Source: Coenobita brevimanus (Eukaryota > Arthropoda > Malacostraca > Decapoda > Coenobitidae). From it: a DNA stretch of 64,000 bases. The position numbers were made by a program, and so were the translations under genes. The stretch covers positions 8,975,266 to 9,039,265 of the forward strand of contig CM064713.1 of assembly GCA_032717465.1 (NCBI GenBank), written 5' to 3'. The notes beneath the pieces are model-generated. The model saw nothing but the letters and a program-made list of their open reading frames with translations. It made no database searches and had not been told where the DNA came from. Shown here one piece after another: positions 22,184-34,062 of this stretch (position 1 is its first letter; each line of letters opens with the position of its first letter).

Positions 22184-24253
22184 ATGCAAACAGTGAAAGA
22201 ACACAATATGACTGACCAGAGGATCTGTGTTGTTCATTACAATCACCTGAGAAGTGGCAAATTGACTAGCCTGACAAATGAAACGTTACAATGCTTACAC
22301 CAGGCGAAGGATGCCAGGAATGAACTAGGCAGTGACAATGCACATACACTTCAGGCTGAAGCAGTACCTGATGCTCTGGACTCCAACATTCACTGTGACC
22401 ACATGGATTGCTACAAAAAATTCACGAAAGCAATATCAGTCAGAAATGCAAAACAAAAAAGGGAGGCAGAAGCTGAAGAAAAACCCCTCGCAAGAAAAAA
22501 GCGAAATGTGGAGTTGAGTAATAACAGGGGTATGTTCCCAAAGAAGTGCATGAATCCAAATTGTGGTACAGCAAAACCCATTAAAGTTAATGGGGAAAAA
22601 CAAGATAGCAGTGATCCAGACGAAGTCAGCGTGTGACACAATCAGGCAAGCTGCAAACCTGAAAAATGATTCTGAGATGATGTTGGCAATAGAGGGCCAG
22701 GATCTCATCGCAAAAGAATTTATGATGCACAGAATGTGTTACAAAGATTATACACGGATATGCTCAAAACCACCCATTGCTGCTGCACCAAATGATCAAC
22801 AACAGTGTCAAACGAACTCTAGTGAACTGTTTTCATTCGTTGAAAATCATATAATTGGCTGTAAACAGTCTGCATCTATGAAGCTCTTGACTGAAATATA
22901 TGGACTTAATGATGATGATACAAGGCTACGAGCCAAAGTGAAAAAGAAACTAGAGGACCATTTTCCAGGAGATCTCCTTTTCGTCAGTGTGGCTTACCAT
23001 CAGCCACTCATGGTAATCAGTCAGAAAGTGTTATCGAATAGCACCCTATCTATGTATGTACAAGAAAGCCAGGATTTTATTCTTGGAGAGGCGGCAAATA
23101 TATTACAGATGGCCATAAAAACAATGATAGAAAGAGCTGTAGATCTACCTTGGCCTCCAACTAGTGATTCCTTAGGAGCACTAAGCCGGAGATCCCCCGA
23201 ATGTCTGATAAACTTTCTAATGAAAGTGATACAACCACAATCCACACATCATGCAGCGAGTAATGAATCACGGAAGCTTGCTGAGTCTTTCTCTCAAGAT
23301 TTGATCTATGCCTACTCCAATGGAAAGTTTCTAACACTAAAATATACTCTGCTAGGAATTGGGCTACACAACATGACAGGAATGAAAAATATAGTCTCTA
23401 TTCTGGGAAGATTGGGGCATTCCATTAGTTATAATCAAGTTCGACTAATTGAAACGGCACAGGCTGAACTAGCTCAACAACTGGCAGACAGGGGAAGTTG
23501 CCTACCTCTGACTCCATCTTCTGCGAGCAACACTATTCTAACATATTTCTGGTGGGACAATTTTGACTGTATGAAGGAAAACAATGTAGGAAGTATTCAC
23601 ACGACTCATGGAATTGCATTCCAGGAAAGAGACTCACAACCAGTGCCACAACCAACACCTGAAATTCAACCATCAAAGCGACGGACCATCGAAAGAACTG
23701 TAGCTGTGCTTCCCCAAAGAAAGATAAATCCACACACAAACCCGTCTATGTTTCTTCATTTTTCCGGAAGGGGAAGAAAACTTGGTGAAAAGTGATAAAA
23801 GATGAAAATTTGCTGAAAGTATTTGCAGAACTGGGTAATGAGCAACATCTCTCCAATGTAGTTTTGGATGGACTTCAAAGAAGTACTTGTGCAGGCTACA
23901 ATCAAAGGAGATGCAAACGAGTTAATGACGCCAGAGCTACTATTTTTTGGAATCGCTTTCATGACGGCAAGGTAGCTGATATGCCTCCTTTACCACCATG
24001 TGAATCGGCACTGGCCTTGCATGCAGCTCGAAGTAACTATGTGGCCAGGATGTGGCGTTTGGCTCACAGAGCCCTGCTATTCTTGGATACTCCAGCGAAT
24101 CATGGGTGGAATGAGGATTTATCGATCCATTGAGTTGACATAGCGTATCCTGCAGATGTTGTCGAACTTCTGTGTAATAATGCTGATGAAGGTAGTGAGG
24201 ACGAATTATCAGACTACAGTGAAGACAGTGATGGTGACGAAATGTTAGACTAA
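22184..24253 (+). pseudogene. Transposase-like gene of transposon C, uncharacterised family, frameshifted
   Basis: About 690 codons in three pieces: 22,184 to about 22,600, about 22,600 to about 23,785 (another frame), and 23,790-24,253 (back in the first frame, with one TGA at 24,131-24,133 where relatives would have Trp). The N-terminal part has a C-x4-C pair (KKCMNPNC), then a conserved-looking block around DLIAKEF..HRMCYKDYTR. The middle has WWDNFDCMKE followed by HTTHGIAFQE. The C-terminal part has an H-A-A-R-S-N-Y..R-M-W block, then AYPADVVELL and a strongly acidic tail. I recall similar blocks in uncharacterised proteins scattered through invertebrate genomes, but cannot name the family. 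A splice-acceptor-like pyrimidine tract ends at AG 22,181-22,182, so an upstream exon is possible. The role as transposase is inferred from its place between TIRs. Confidence 0.65.
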
Positions 24254-24398
24254 CTTCAGAGTAGTGGATGAGTGTACTGCTACCAATAACTTTAGATATG
24301 GTAGGTGTAATTACATGTACAGTAGATTCATCTGACTATCTTAGGTTTTTCCATACAAAGGCATCATTAATTTGAGCAAGATAGCGAAGTTTGTGAGG

Positions 24399-24745
24399 AT
24401 ATAGTATCAGTACTTGCACCAAATGTTATGTGTTGACTTTTGACCTTTGAGTTAATGTCAGCCACTACAGAGAATTGTTTTGTTGTTTTATACAGATTAG
24501 ATGGCTGAAAGCATAAGAGAGTCAAAAAAAATGCATTTTAGGTTTCAGAATTAGTTATGTAATAGAGTTTTACAATTGTTTAATTTTTACCTTTGTTGAC
24601 CTTTGACCCTTAATATCTCAGAAACGCCCCCGAACCTTGCTGATCACCTTTCAGATTCGTAATCTACGCAACAAATTGATCTAGAAAAGTAGGATGAAAT
24701 TTTGTCCCACTTCCGGTGGCGATTCCCCCCCTCCTACCACCGGAC
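24399..24745 (-). repeat. Right TIR of transposon C
   Basis: Inverted copy of 21,594-21,942. Its DR1-type motifs are at 24,597-24,609 (intact) and 24,434-24,446 (one base changed). Confidence 0.9.
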
Positions 24746-25034
24746 TACAACACTCCTCTCCTGCTTCTCTTTTCATTGTCCTCAAACCTCGGCCTACCTG
24801 TATCTCTTCTTCCTCTAGCAGTCCACTCTGGCACATCCTATATTAAACTGCCTTCTTTTCTGTATGTGTCCCAACCACTTCCAGCGAGACAGTCTCACAT
24901 ATTCATTAACTGGTTCCACTCTCGTAATATCCCTTACTCTTTCATTTGTAACTCTGTCTTGCCACTTTATCCCAAGAATCCTTCTCAGTATTTTATTCTC
25001 AAATCCTAATACTTTCTGATCTGTTGCAATTGTA
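24746..25034 (-). pseudogene. 3' part of a split non-LTR RT fragment (upstream piece)
   Basis: Minus-strand coding for the C-terminal region of a non-LTR Pol: FENKILRRILGIKWQDRVTN, then a W-K-W-L-G-H-I block and a G-R-P-R motif near 24,790. A TAG interrupts the frame near 24,816. The fragment is bounded upstream by a (CA)n run and downstream by transposon C; it continues at 21,593. It differs in sequence from the RTE-like element at 18,556-21,379, so it is a separate insertion. Confidence 0.7.

Positions 25035-25077
<43 letters not shown>
25035..25077. repeat. (CA)n microsatellite
   Basis: Pure CA dinucleotide run directly upstream of a tRNA-like SINE head. Confidence 0.95.
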
Positions 25078-26389
<1,312 letters not shown>

Positions 26390-26964
26390 ACCAACGTAAT
26401 CAGTAACATCGTTAATAAACTGGTGGTTTCGACAACTCGTTTGTCATTTTCTAACCAATAGAAAATACAATAAAATCAAAGTAAACACCATGTCTATGAC
26501 AAAAATACGAGAACTTAAGAAAAAACCAAGGTAAAACACCATGTCTGATAAAAATACGTGAAGAATTATTATGATAAGATGAAATATATCATTCATAGCT
26601 AACGTTGGTGGGATGCGACTAAGTACAAAGGAAAAAAAAAAAAAACATGTGATAAGACAATACATAAGTCAAACCTTAACCCGTAAGCTTTGAAATACCC
26701 ATATCTGGACATTCTTGCGTGCGTGCGATACACCCACATCTGGCCCGGACTTACTTCCCAAAGTGGGACAGATTGGAGGTCACAGCGACACCTGTCAACC
26801 CCTTCTCACCGTCTCCCTGGTCACCTGCCAGTCACGATGGAAGGTGAATGTAGCGAGCAGTGACGGGAGTATTCTACCTCCAACCATACTGTTTCAGTAC
26901 ATGCTATGTTCTATGTTATATTTTTATGGCTAGGAGAGTCTGAATGTATAAAAAATAAATAAAT
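26390..26964. other. Unassigned stretch, possible Penelope-type terminal piece at start
   Basis: Minus strand of about 26,400-26,450 carries GACAA...TTGTC directly followed by GAAACCACC, reminiscent of the GAAAC-containing ends of Penelope-like elements. The match is too short to be firm. About 26,875-26,930 resembles the end of a duplicated unit (38,870-38,920), suggesting that the unit similarity began here before later insertions. No gene seen. Confidence 0.35.
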
Positions 26965-27072
<108 letters not shown>

Positions 27073-27169
27073 CATTTCAGGTTCTTCAAACTCGTGTAAT
27101 TTTCCCGAGGAAAATTAACTCATTTTCCTCAGGTAAATGACACGAGTTTGTATAAAAAAAAAAAAAAAT

Positions 27170-27268
27170 CAATCATAAAACTAAATGATAAAAACCCTCG
27201 ATGCACTTCCATAGCCAACCACCTTTGTCATCATTCAGTCGTTTACCACTGAGCTACCATGGCCCTTG
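27170..27268 (-). repeat. tRNA-derived SINE-like head
   Basis: On the minus strand, GCCATGGTAGCTCAGTGGTA (27,244-27,263) is a near-perfect tRNA 5' half with a canonical box A (TAGCTCAGTGG). A degraded box B-like string GTGCATCGAGG lies about 45 bp further on. Cloverleaf pairing is poor, so this is a decayed SINE or tRNA pseudogene, not a tRNA gene. Confidence 0.5.
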
Positions 27269-27313
27269 GAAATGAAAGACATTCAGACCATAGTTTCCCA
27301 TATGCCTTTCAGT

Positions 27314-27344
<31 letters not shown>

Positions 27345-27969
27345 TGAGACTCCTCAACCATTTGGCGATTTACGGCTAGATATTATGCCATGTACAGTTA
27401 TGTGTCTATATGACCTGACGATAACCCTGTAATCCATATCCATGCTTATTACATTCAGTACTGTACAGTTTCAAATGAATCTGAGGAAGGCAGGATAATT
27501 TACCTGAACCTTGACCCCGCGTTATTGAAACCACCCTTTTATAAGTCACCACAGTATAATAATGACAGCATTTTAGCCAGCTGTTATCCCATTCATATGT
27601 GTGTGTGCCTATATGACTTGAACATAACTTTCATCCATATCCATGTCTTCTGTACTATACAATGTCAAAGGAATGCGAGGAATGCAGGAAATCTGAAACT
27701 TAACCCCGCTAAAGTGACAACCCCGATACATCACCCACAATATTTGAACATTATGCTTCCTCGACCTCATCCGACCACAGATTGTTAGTCATCTTCTATA
27801 ATCACATCTCATGAGTATGGAAATAGATTTATTAGACAAAGGAAATAGGTGCAATTCACACTGCACACTTGATTTCCGGCAGCCCCGCCTTCGTCCGTTT
27901 ATCCCTTACTCTTACCTGTCCTGTGGTGACCTGAGCGAGCCCCATCTTTGTCTCCTATCTCCCACCGGT

Positions 27970-28009
<40 letters not shown>

Positions 28010-28179
28010 TTTTATTATCACCAGTGGTTTTGACAAACTTTATTGCCTTATTTTTTCACGGTACACATCAGCCTCTTAATCAGTACACCCGATTTTCCCT
28101 CTATGCTTTGTTTGTTTATCCACACCCACATTTTTCATTTATCTATCTATCTGTCCGTATCTATATCTATATATCTATC

Positions 28180-28255
<76 letters not shown>

Positions 28256-28406
28256 AGAGCACGGGCGTTTTGCATGAGGGGCGTGGTGTAGCCAGTGAAC
28301 TTTTTTTCTTGTTTTTCACAGTACACATGAGCTTTTTTATCAGAATTCCTCCTCTTTCCCCCATGGTTTGTGTTTGCACCGACTTACACAGTTTAGTGAC
28401 TGCTCA

Positions 28407-28462
<56 letters not shown>

Positions 28463-28463
28463 T
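27970..28463. repeat. CT, GT and CA microsatellites of the unit 1 flank
   Basis: CT runs at about 27,970-28,006 and 28,183-28,219, a GT run at 28,224-28,254 and a CA run at 28,410-28,459. The last directly abuts the truncated CR1-like copy. Confidence 0.9.
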
Positions 28464-28499
28464 CTGTAAGTACATACTCTGTTCATTTAGTATTACAAA

Positions 28500-29529
28500 A
28501 TGGATACATACTTCAGTAAAACAAATTTGGAAAAGAAAAGGGATAAAAGTAAAAAGCAAAATGATGATTTCTACCAAGAACTGATTGAAGTGGAGACTCA
28601 CAATAGACTGGTTGAACGTGTACACAAACTAGAAATGGCTTTCAAAAATGAAATTGATGAAATAAAGAAGCAAATGCACTTGCAAAAGGAAGAGATAGAA
28701 AAACTAGGAAGGGAGGCCAATAAGAAAGACACAACCATCAGTGAACTAACAGTGGAATTGAGAACGCTTAGGAAGAAAGTGAGTGAAATGGCAAGTACAG
28801 TAGTCAATCACGAGAGTGTTATGGAAGAGTTAAAAAATGACACAGAGACAATTAGACAAGCAAGCAGTCTTATGGACCAGAGCTGTGATACTGAGGAGAA
28901 GATAACACAGGTGAATGAAGCTGTGCAAAGCTACAAAAATGATGTAGAAACCACGTATGCTGAAATGGTGAAAGTAAAGAAAGACTTAGAAACAAGGGTG
29001 GAGGAAAAAAGCATTAAAAAGGAAGTGAAAAGAATAATCCAAAACAATCCAAAGTTAGTCAGAGATTCAGTAGAAATAAATAAATCAATAGTAATCACTG
29101 GTATAGAAGAGGAAGAAATTAAAAACAAGATCACTAGAGACAAAAAGGAGATGGCAAATGTAATGAGCTTACTGAAAGAAGTATCAGAGGAAATCTGTAG
29201 TAAAGACATAGAGGAACACAAAAGGTTATGGAAATACGAGAAAAGCAAGACAAGACCTCTAAAGGTGACTTTCCAGAGTGTAAACACTGTGGAAGTGATA
29301 CTAAAAAAATGCAAAGAATCTTATGGAAAAAGAGGAGTTCAAAAATGTTTGGATAAAAAGATGCCTAACACAAGAGGAACTGGAATTACTGAAAGAGAAA
29401 AGGGAGGAAGCAAAAACAAAAATTGAGGGAAGATCAGAAGAGGAGAAGAAGAATTTTTTTAACAAAGTAATAGGATTACAGGTACGAAAGTGGTACACAA
29501 ACAGGATGGAAGAAAAAGGAGGAAGTTAG
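28500..29529 (+). pseudogene. CR1-like ORF1, unit 1, frameshifted
   Basis: ORF1 encodes a long coiled coil (about residues 15-180, heptads of Leu/Ile/Val with Glu/Lys), then a basic stretch and a compact domain around RPLKVTFQSVNTVE and WIKRCLTQEELELLKEKREE. The latter resembles the RNA-binding C-terminal domain of non-LTR ORF1 proteins, which coats element RNA. Unit 1 has seven A's where unit 2 has six near 29,304-29,310, so the frame shifts; the C-terminal part is readable to 29,529. The ORF1 end overlaps the ORF2 start by 40 bp. Confidence 0.75.
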
Positions 29530-32418
29530 TAGAACCATGTCATGACAAGTATATAAACAAGATGATAAAGTTGATGTACTCAAATGTGGATGGAATGGTA
29601 TCTAAATTACTAGAGATGAATGATTATGTCAGAGAAAATGAACCACAAATAATATGCCTAACTGAGACAAAATTAACTCCAAGGATATCCAATGACATAC
29701 TAAACTTAGAGGAATACAATATATGGAGAAGAGACAGAAATTTAAATAAAGGAGGAGGAATTATAATATTAACTAAGAAAAATCTAAAAGTCAAGGAAAT
29801 AAACCTAGATAAACCATCACAAGTAGAACTGATTGCAGTAGAGATCGACACATCTAAAGGTAAAGTAATTGTAGCCAATTTGTATATGCCACCCAGATCA
29901 AACACATGGGAAAGAGACGAATATGAGGACCTGGCAGAGAGTAAAATTCAGAGTATAAGATCCTTGCTACATAAAATGGAAGAGAAATCGGAAAGAATTA
30001 TACTAACTGGGGACTTCAATACAAATATAAATTGGAATACTCTAGATATAAATAGCCAAGAAAGCTGTTGGGACCAAAAGCTCCTGGATCTCGTACAAGA
30101 GATTTTCTTAACGCAACATGTGAGGGAAACCACTAGAAAAAGAGGACTTGATGTACCTTCAGTGCTAGATCTAATATTTACTAGGCAAGAAAATGACATT
30201 GACAGTTTAATATATCACCCTCCACTCGGCAAAAGCGATCATGCAGTACTAAATTATAACTTCAGGACAGCATATGACATAGTAAACATCAATGACAGTT
30301 ACAAAAAGAGCCTAAACTATAAAAAGGGAAATTATCAAGACCTAAAGAAGTATTTCTTAGAAGTTGATTGGGAAAATGAGCTTAGAGAACAAGATTTAAA
30401 TACTGTATATAAAAAATTTTGTGAATTTTATGAAATAGGAGTCCAGAAGTACATCCCACAGCACAAAGAAGCAGATAAGAAAATACAGAAATGGCTCAAT
30501 ACAGAATGTAAAAAATCAAAAGAGAGAAGAGATTTGTTGTGGAATAGATAAAGAAGACACAATAGTGAAAGGGCGTATTATAATTACAAACAGGCAAGAA
30601 ACGACTATACAAGAATAAGGAGAGAAGCCCAAAAACAATTTGAGGAGGATATAATAAATAAAAGTAGTGATCAACCAAAGCTGTTTTACAGCTATATCAG
30701 AAGCAAAACCAAAGTAAAAGATATAATACAATCCATTACGGACGAGGGAATCACTTATACACAAGAGAAAGATATTTGTGAAGCACTAAATAAGAATTTC
30801 CAATTAGTTTTTACAGAAGAAAAAAATTTTGAGTGGGACTATGTGGAACACCCATGTCCACACATACTACCAGATATACAAATAGCAGAAAAAGTAATAC
30901 AGGAGGAGTTAAGTAGATTAGACAGAGGAAAAACAAGTGGTCCTGATGAAATTTCATGTTGGGTGTTACGAGAATGTGGAAAGGAGTTAAGTAAACCATT
31001 ATTTTTAATTTTCAAGAAATCCTTGAGTCATGGGAAACTACCTGATATTTGGAAAAAAAAAAAAAGCAAATATAGTCCCCTTATTCATGAAAGGAAATAG
31101 ACAAAATCCTCTCAACTACCGACCAGTATCACTGACCAGTGTTGTAAGCAAGGTATTAGAAAAACTTATAAGAAAAACTTAGGTAAATCATCTAGAAGAA
31201 CACAGTATGATAACAGAAAGACAGTTTGGTTTCAGAAGAGGAAAATCATGTGTTACTAATCTGTTGAGCTACTATGACAGAGTAACAAACACAATACAGG
31301 AAAGGGAAGGATGGGTGGACAGTATCTATTTAGATTTCAAGAAAGCTTTTGACACAGTGCCACACCAAAGACTTTTATGGAAACTGTACCATCAAGGAGG
31401 AATTCGAGGCAAACTGTTTTGTTGGATGCAAGACTTTCTCATAAAAAGAGAAATGAGGACAGTACTAAGAGGAAACTACTCATCATGGAAAGAAGTGACT
31501 AGTGGAGTACCACAGGGTTCGGTGCTGGCACCAGTCATGTTTTTAGTGTACATAAATGATATAAACAGTAACACTGGAAATGAGAGCTATCTGAATATGT
31601 TTGCAGATGATGCAAAAATACAAAGGAGAATTACTAGCACAGACTCTTGTAGGGAGCTACAAGAAGAATTAAATAAACTTCATGAATGGAGTAGTATATG
31701 GCAAATGGAATTCAATGTGGACAAGTGTCATGTAATCAAGTTTGGTAAAAGTGGAAAAAGACCTGATTGGGATTATAAGTTAGGAAATAAAACCGTATAC
31801 ACATCAGAAAGAGAGAAAGACCTAGGTGTGATTATCAATAACAGACTATCTCCGGCTGACCACATCAGCGAGAAGGTACGGAACATGTATATACTGCTTG
31901 CAAATATGAGAATAGCATTCACATACATAAATGAAGACATGCTAAGAAGGATAATAACATCATTCATTAGACCAACCCTGGAATATGCATCAGTAGTCTG
32001 GAGTCCTCATCTCAAAAAGCATATAGACAAGATTGAAAAAGTTCAAAGGGCCGCTACAAGATGGATACCAAGCTTAAGGGACCTAAGCTACGAAGAAATA
32101 CTAAATAAACTGAATCTACCAACACTACAGGAGAGAAGGAAAAGAGGTGACATGATAATGCTATATAAGTGCATATCAAGAAAGGAGAAAATAGACATAA
32201 ATGATTCCTTAACATATGGAGAAGCATCAGCAAGAGGACACTGCAAAAAACTGCATAAGAAGAGAGGTGATAAAGACGTAAGGAAATTCAGTTTCCCAAA
32301 CAGAGCAATTGATCAATGGAATGCACTACCGAATGAAATAGTGTGTGCCAAAACAATTCACAAATTTAAGGATATGTACGATAAATATGGTCTAACACAC
32401 GGGACAGTACGAGCTTGA
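29490..32418 (+). pseudogene. CR1-like ORF2 (endonuclease-RT), unit 1, broken
   Basis: The APE endonuclease has TETKLTPR, ILTGDFNTNINW and KSDHAVLNYN. RT has TSGPDEISCWVL, NYRPVSLTSVVSKVLEKLI, DFKKAFDTVPHQRL, SGVPQGSVLAP and the catalytic FADD. The C-terminal CR1 hallmark QRAATRWIPSLRDLSYEE is also present. Breaks: TAA at 30,549-30,551 (Tyr TAC in unit 3), an A-run frame change at about 31,055-31,067, and TAG near 31,180 (Trp in unit 2). Downstream, two copies of AATTAGGTAAGAAC (to about 32,467) form the short repeated 3' end typical of CR1-group elements. Confidence 0.88.
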
Positions 32419-32479
32419 CTCATTCCTGTAACGATAAAATTAGGTAAGAACAATTAGGTAAGAACACACATTCTCAGTG

Positions 32480-32945
32480 TCTGACAAACATCCCATCCAA
32501 GAGACATCGCTTTGGCATCAAACTGTTTGTGGTGTGTGACTGTGAGACAGGAGCTTGACATGATCGTGTGCACAGGCACACAAATATACCAAAGGTCAGC
32601 AAGAAAGACCCCATGGGCACGTCTGGTGCTGTCGTCAAAAAGACGATTGTAGACTACATGGGTAGGGATCATATTCTTTACACTGATGGTTGGTATATTT
32701 TTAGCCCAGTTCTCTGTCGGTTCCTACCTAACAAAACTGGGTCATGTGGAACTGTACGAACATGCAGGAAGTATGCCAAAGTTCAATGGAGAGAAGACCC
32801 TGCTTGGTACCCCAGTTTGAGTGATACACCAGATGATGAAGAGCAGCTCAAGCCCACCACGAGAGAAGCCGGAAGCAACGAAAGGGACGAAAAAGGAGGG
32901 ACCTATTCATCTAGAGCGAGAAGTTGGGCAAGGTTGTCAATTTGA
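32480..32945 (+). pseudogene. piggyBac-type transposase remnant, unit 1
   Basis: A partial DDE_Tnp_1_7-like sequence: HRFGIKLFVVCDCETGA in one frame (from about 32,505), then VVKKTIVDYMGRDHILYTDGWY, SCGTVRTCRKYAK and an acidic end in a second frame from 32,568. The YTDxWY and CGTVRxxRK blocks are characteristic of the C-terminal catalytic region of piggyBac/PGBD proteins. A stop and frame change lie near 32,550. N-terminal half and C-terminal Cys-rich domain are absent and no TIR or TTAA duplication was found, so this is a decayed fragment. Confidence 0.72.
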
Positions 32946-32975
32946 GGTGGAATGACAGGCGTGCAATGCACTTAC

Positions 32976-32980
<5 letters not shown>

Positions 32981-33013
<33 letters not shown>

Positions 33014-33205
33014 AGTGTTGTATAGGTGGGTATGAATCTGGGTGAAGAGAGGAGAAAGGATGGATGGGAAGGAAAGAGGGGTGATGTTTTGCGTTCGGGA
33101 GGGGGGGGGGGATGAGGAAACTCAAAACATCACCCCTCTTTCCTTCCCATCCATCATTTCTCCTGTCTTTACCCGGATTCTTACCCACCTATACAACACT
33201 TGTAT

Positions 33206-33260
<55 letters not shown>
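32981..33260. repeat. Palindrome with microsatellite tips, unit 1
   Basis: Two arms of about 80 bp (33,011-33,090 and 33,124-33,203) are near-perfect reverse complements around a 33-nt G-rich loop (a run of 10 or more G). The outer ends extend the complementarity as (GT)n on the left and (CA)n on the right, so the whole stretch can fold as one hairpin of about 280 nt. No ORF of note. It could be a foldback-type MITE. Confidence 0.85.
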
Positions 33261-33261
<1 letters not shown>

Positions 33262-33460
33262 TACTGTCTTTGCATATACTGTACAGTACATTATAATAAC
33301 CTCATGTAATAATATACTTGTATCAGTAGTACTTTCTTTCCAGGTCCTTTGTATGCTAATTTATGTACTACAAGTCATTTGTATATTTGTCATACTACTC
33401 AATTTCATGTTTTGTAGTTTCTATTATCGATAGTACTTTCTTTACAGACCTTTCTTATCT

Positions 33461-34062
33461 TGTTAGGACTCCATATTATAATTACAAATCATAATAGATA
33501 GATAGATAGAGAGACAGATAGAAGCAGGGAGTCAGATGATGAGAAGGTATTGTGTCTACGAGAATCGAGCAATGCTAAACATGCTTACACACTCTTAACT
33601 CAAGGAATGCTTTATAGGCACACGACAGCGCCTAGTGACCATACACACACATACACACATACTCACACACAGGCTTCTAGAACTTTCCACTCACAAGGAA
33701 CACACGTGATACGTCTCCTGTTTCACCAGAATTTAGGAAAGAGAGGGCAGAAAGAAGCTAGCCATAGAACAGACAGGTCGCAGGGAGAAGGGCTTAGCAA
33801 CTTGAGAGAGAGACAGAGAGAGCGAGACAGAGAGATAGCTAGCGGGACTCTACTTTTATACTTCGCTCTGTGTGAGAGACTTGTTAATATTTCCAATACA
33901 AATAAAAATAGTCCCATACTATTCTTTACCTCTCCTGTCACTACATGACAAATGGAAAAGAAGATTAACTACTCACGAAGCTATTCAAGTATAACAACCG
34001 CTCGTCCACAAGTCTAATATATATATAACTTCTCTACAAATAAATACAAAGTTTTTATGACA
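33461..34062 (+). repeat. 5' LTR of non-autonomous LTR element D, unit 1
   Basis: 602 bp, beginning TGTTAGGACT and ending TTTATGACA (TG/CA ends); it is repeated directly at 37,770-38,382. Upstream ATCT (33,457-33,460) is repeated after the 3' LTR (38,383-38,386), giving a 4-bp target duplication. It carries a TATA-like CTTTTATACTT, AATAAAAATA, and CA- and GA-rich simple repeats. Divergence from the 3' LTR is about 2% plus small indels near the end. Confidence 0.92.

Larger units (their letters stand above)
21594..24745 (+). mobile_element. DNA transposon C, about 3.15 kb, long TIRs, unclassified transposase
   Basis: A terminal inverted repeat of about 347 bp (left 21,594-21,942, right 24,399-24,745) encloses one coding region. 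Apart from a few substitutions and one 2-bp indel the TIRs are close to identical. Their outer ends are slightly imperfect (G[A/T]CC[T/G]GTGGTAGGAGG), with a 7-G run inside. TA flanks both ends (21,592-21,593 and 24,746-24,747) and fits a 2-bp target duplication. The element interrupts a minus-strand non-LTR ORF whose frame is exactly restored by removing the element plus one TA. I cannot place it in a named superfamily from sequence alone. A TA target would fit Tc1/mariner-like insertion, but the protein is not a recognisable Tc1/mariner transposase. Confidence 0.85.

Noticed and set aside
28931..29314. Antisense frames over CR1 ORF1/ORF2 in all units (for example 28,931-29,314, 40,498-40,908, 52,205-52,771)
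   Set aside because: Phe/Ser/Leu-rich shadows of an A-rich coding strand; recur wherever the sense ORF occurs.
33200..33433. Thr-His and Cys-Val repeat frames over CA/GT runs
   Set aside because: Dinucleotide repeats translated; no start context or domain.
33550..33948. 132-codon frame MCLRESSNAKHAYT... present four times
   Set aside because: It lies within the LTR of element D and repeats because the LTR repeats; composition is low-complexity and no domain is seen.
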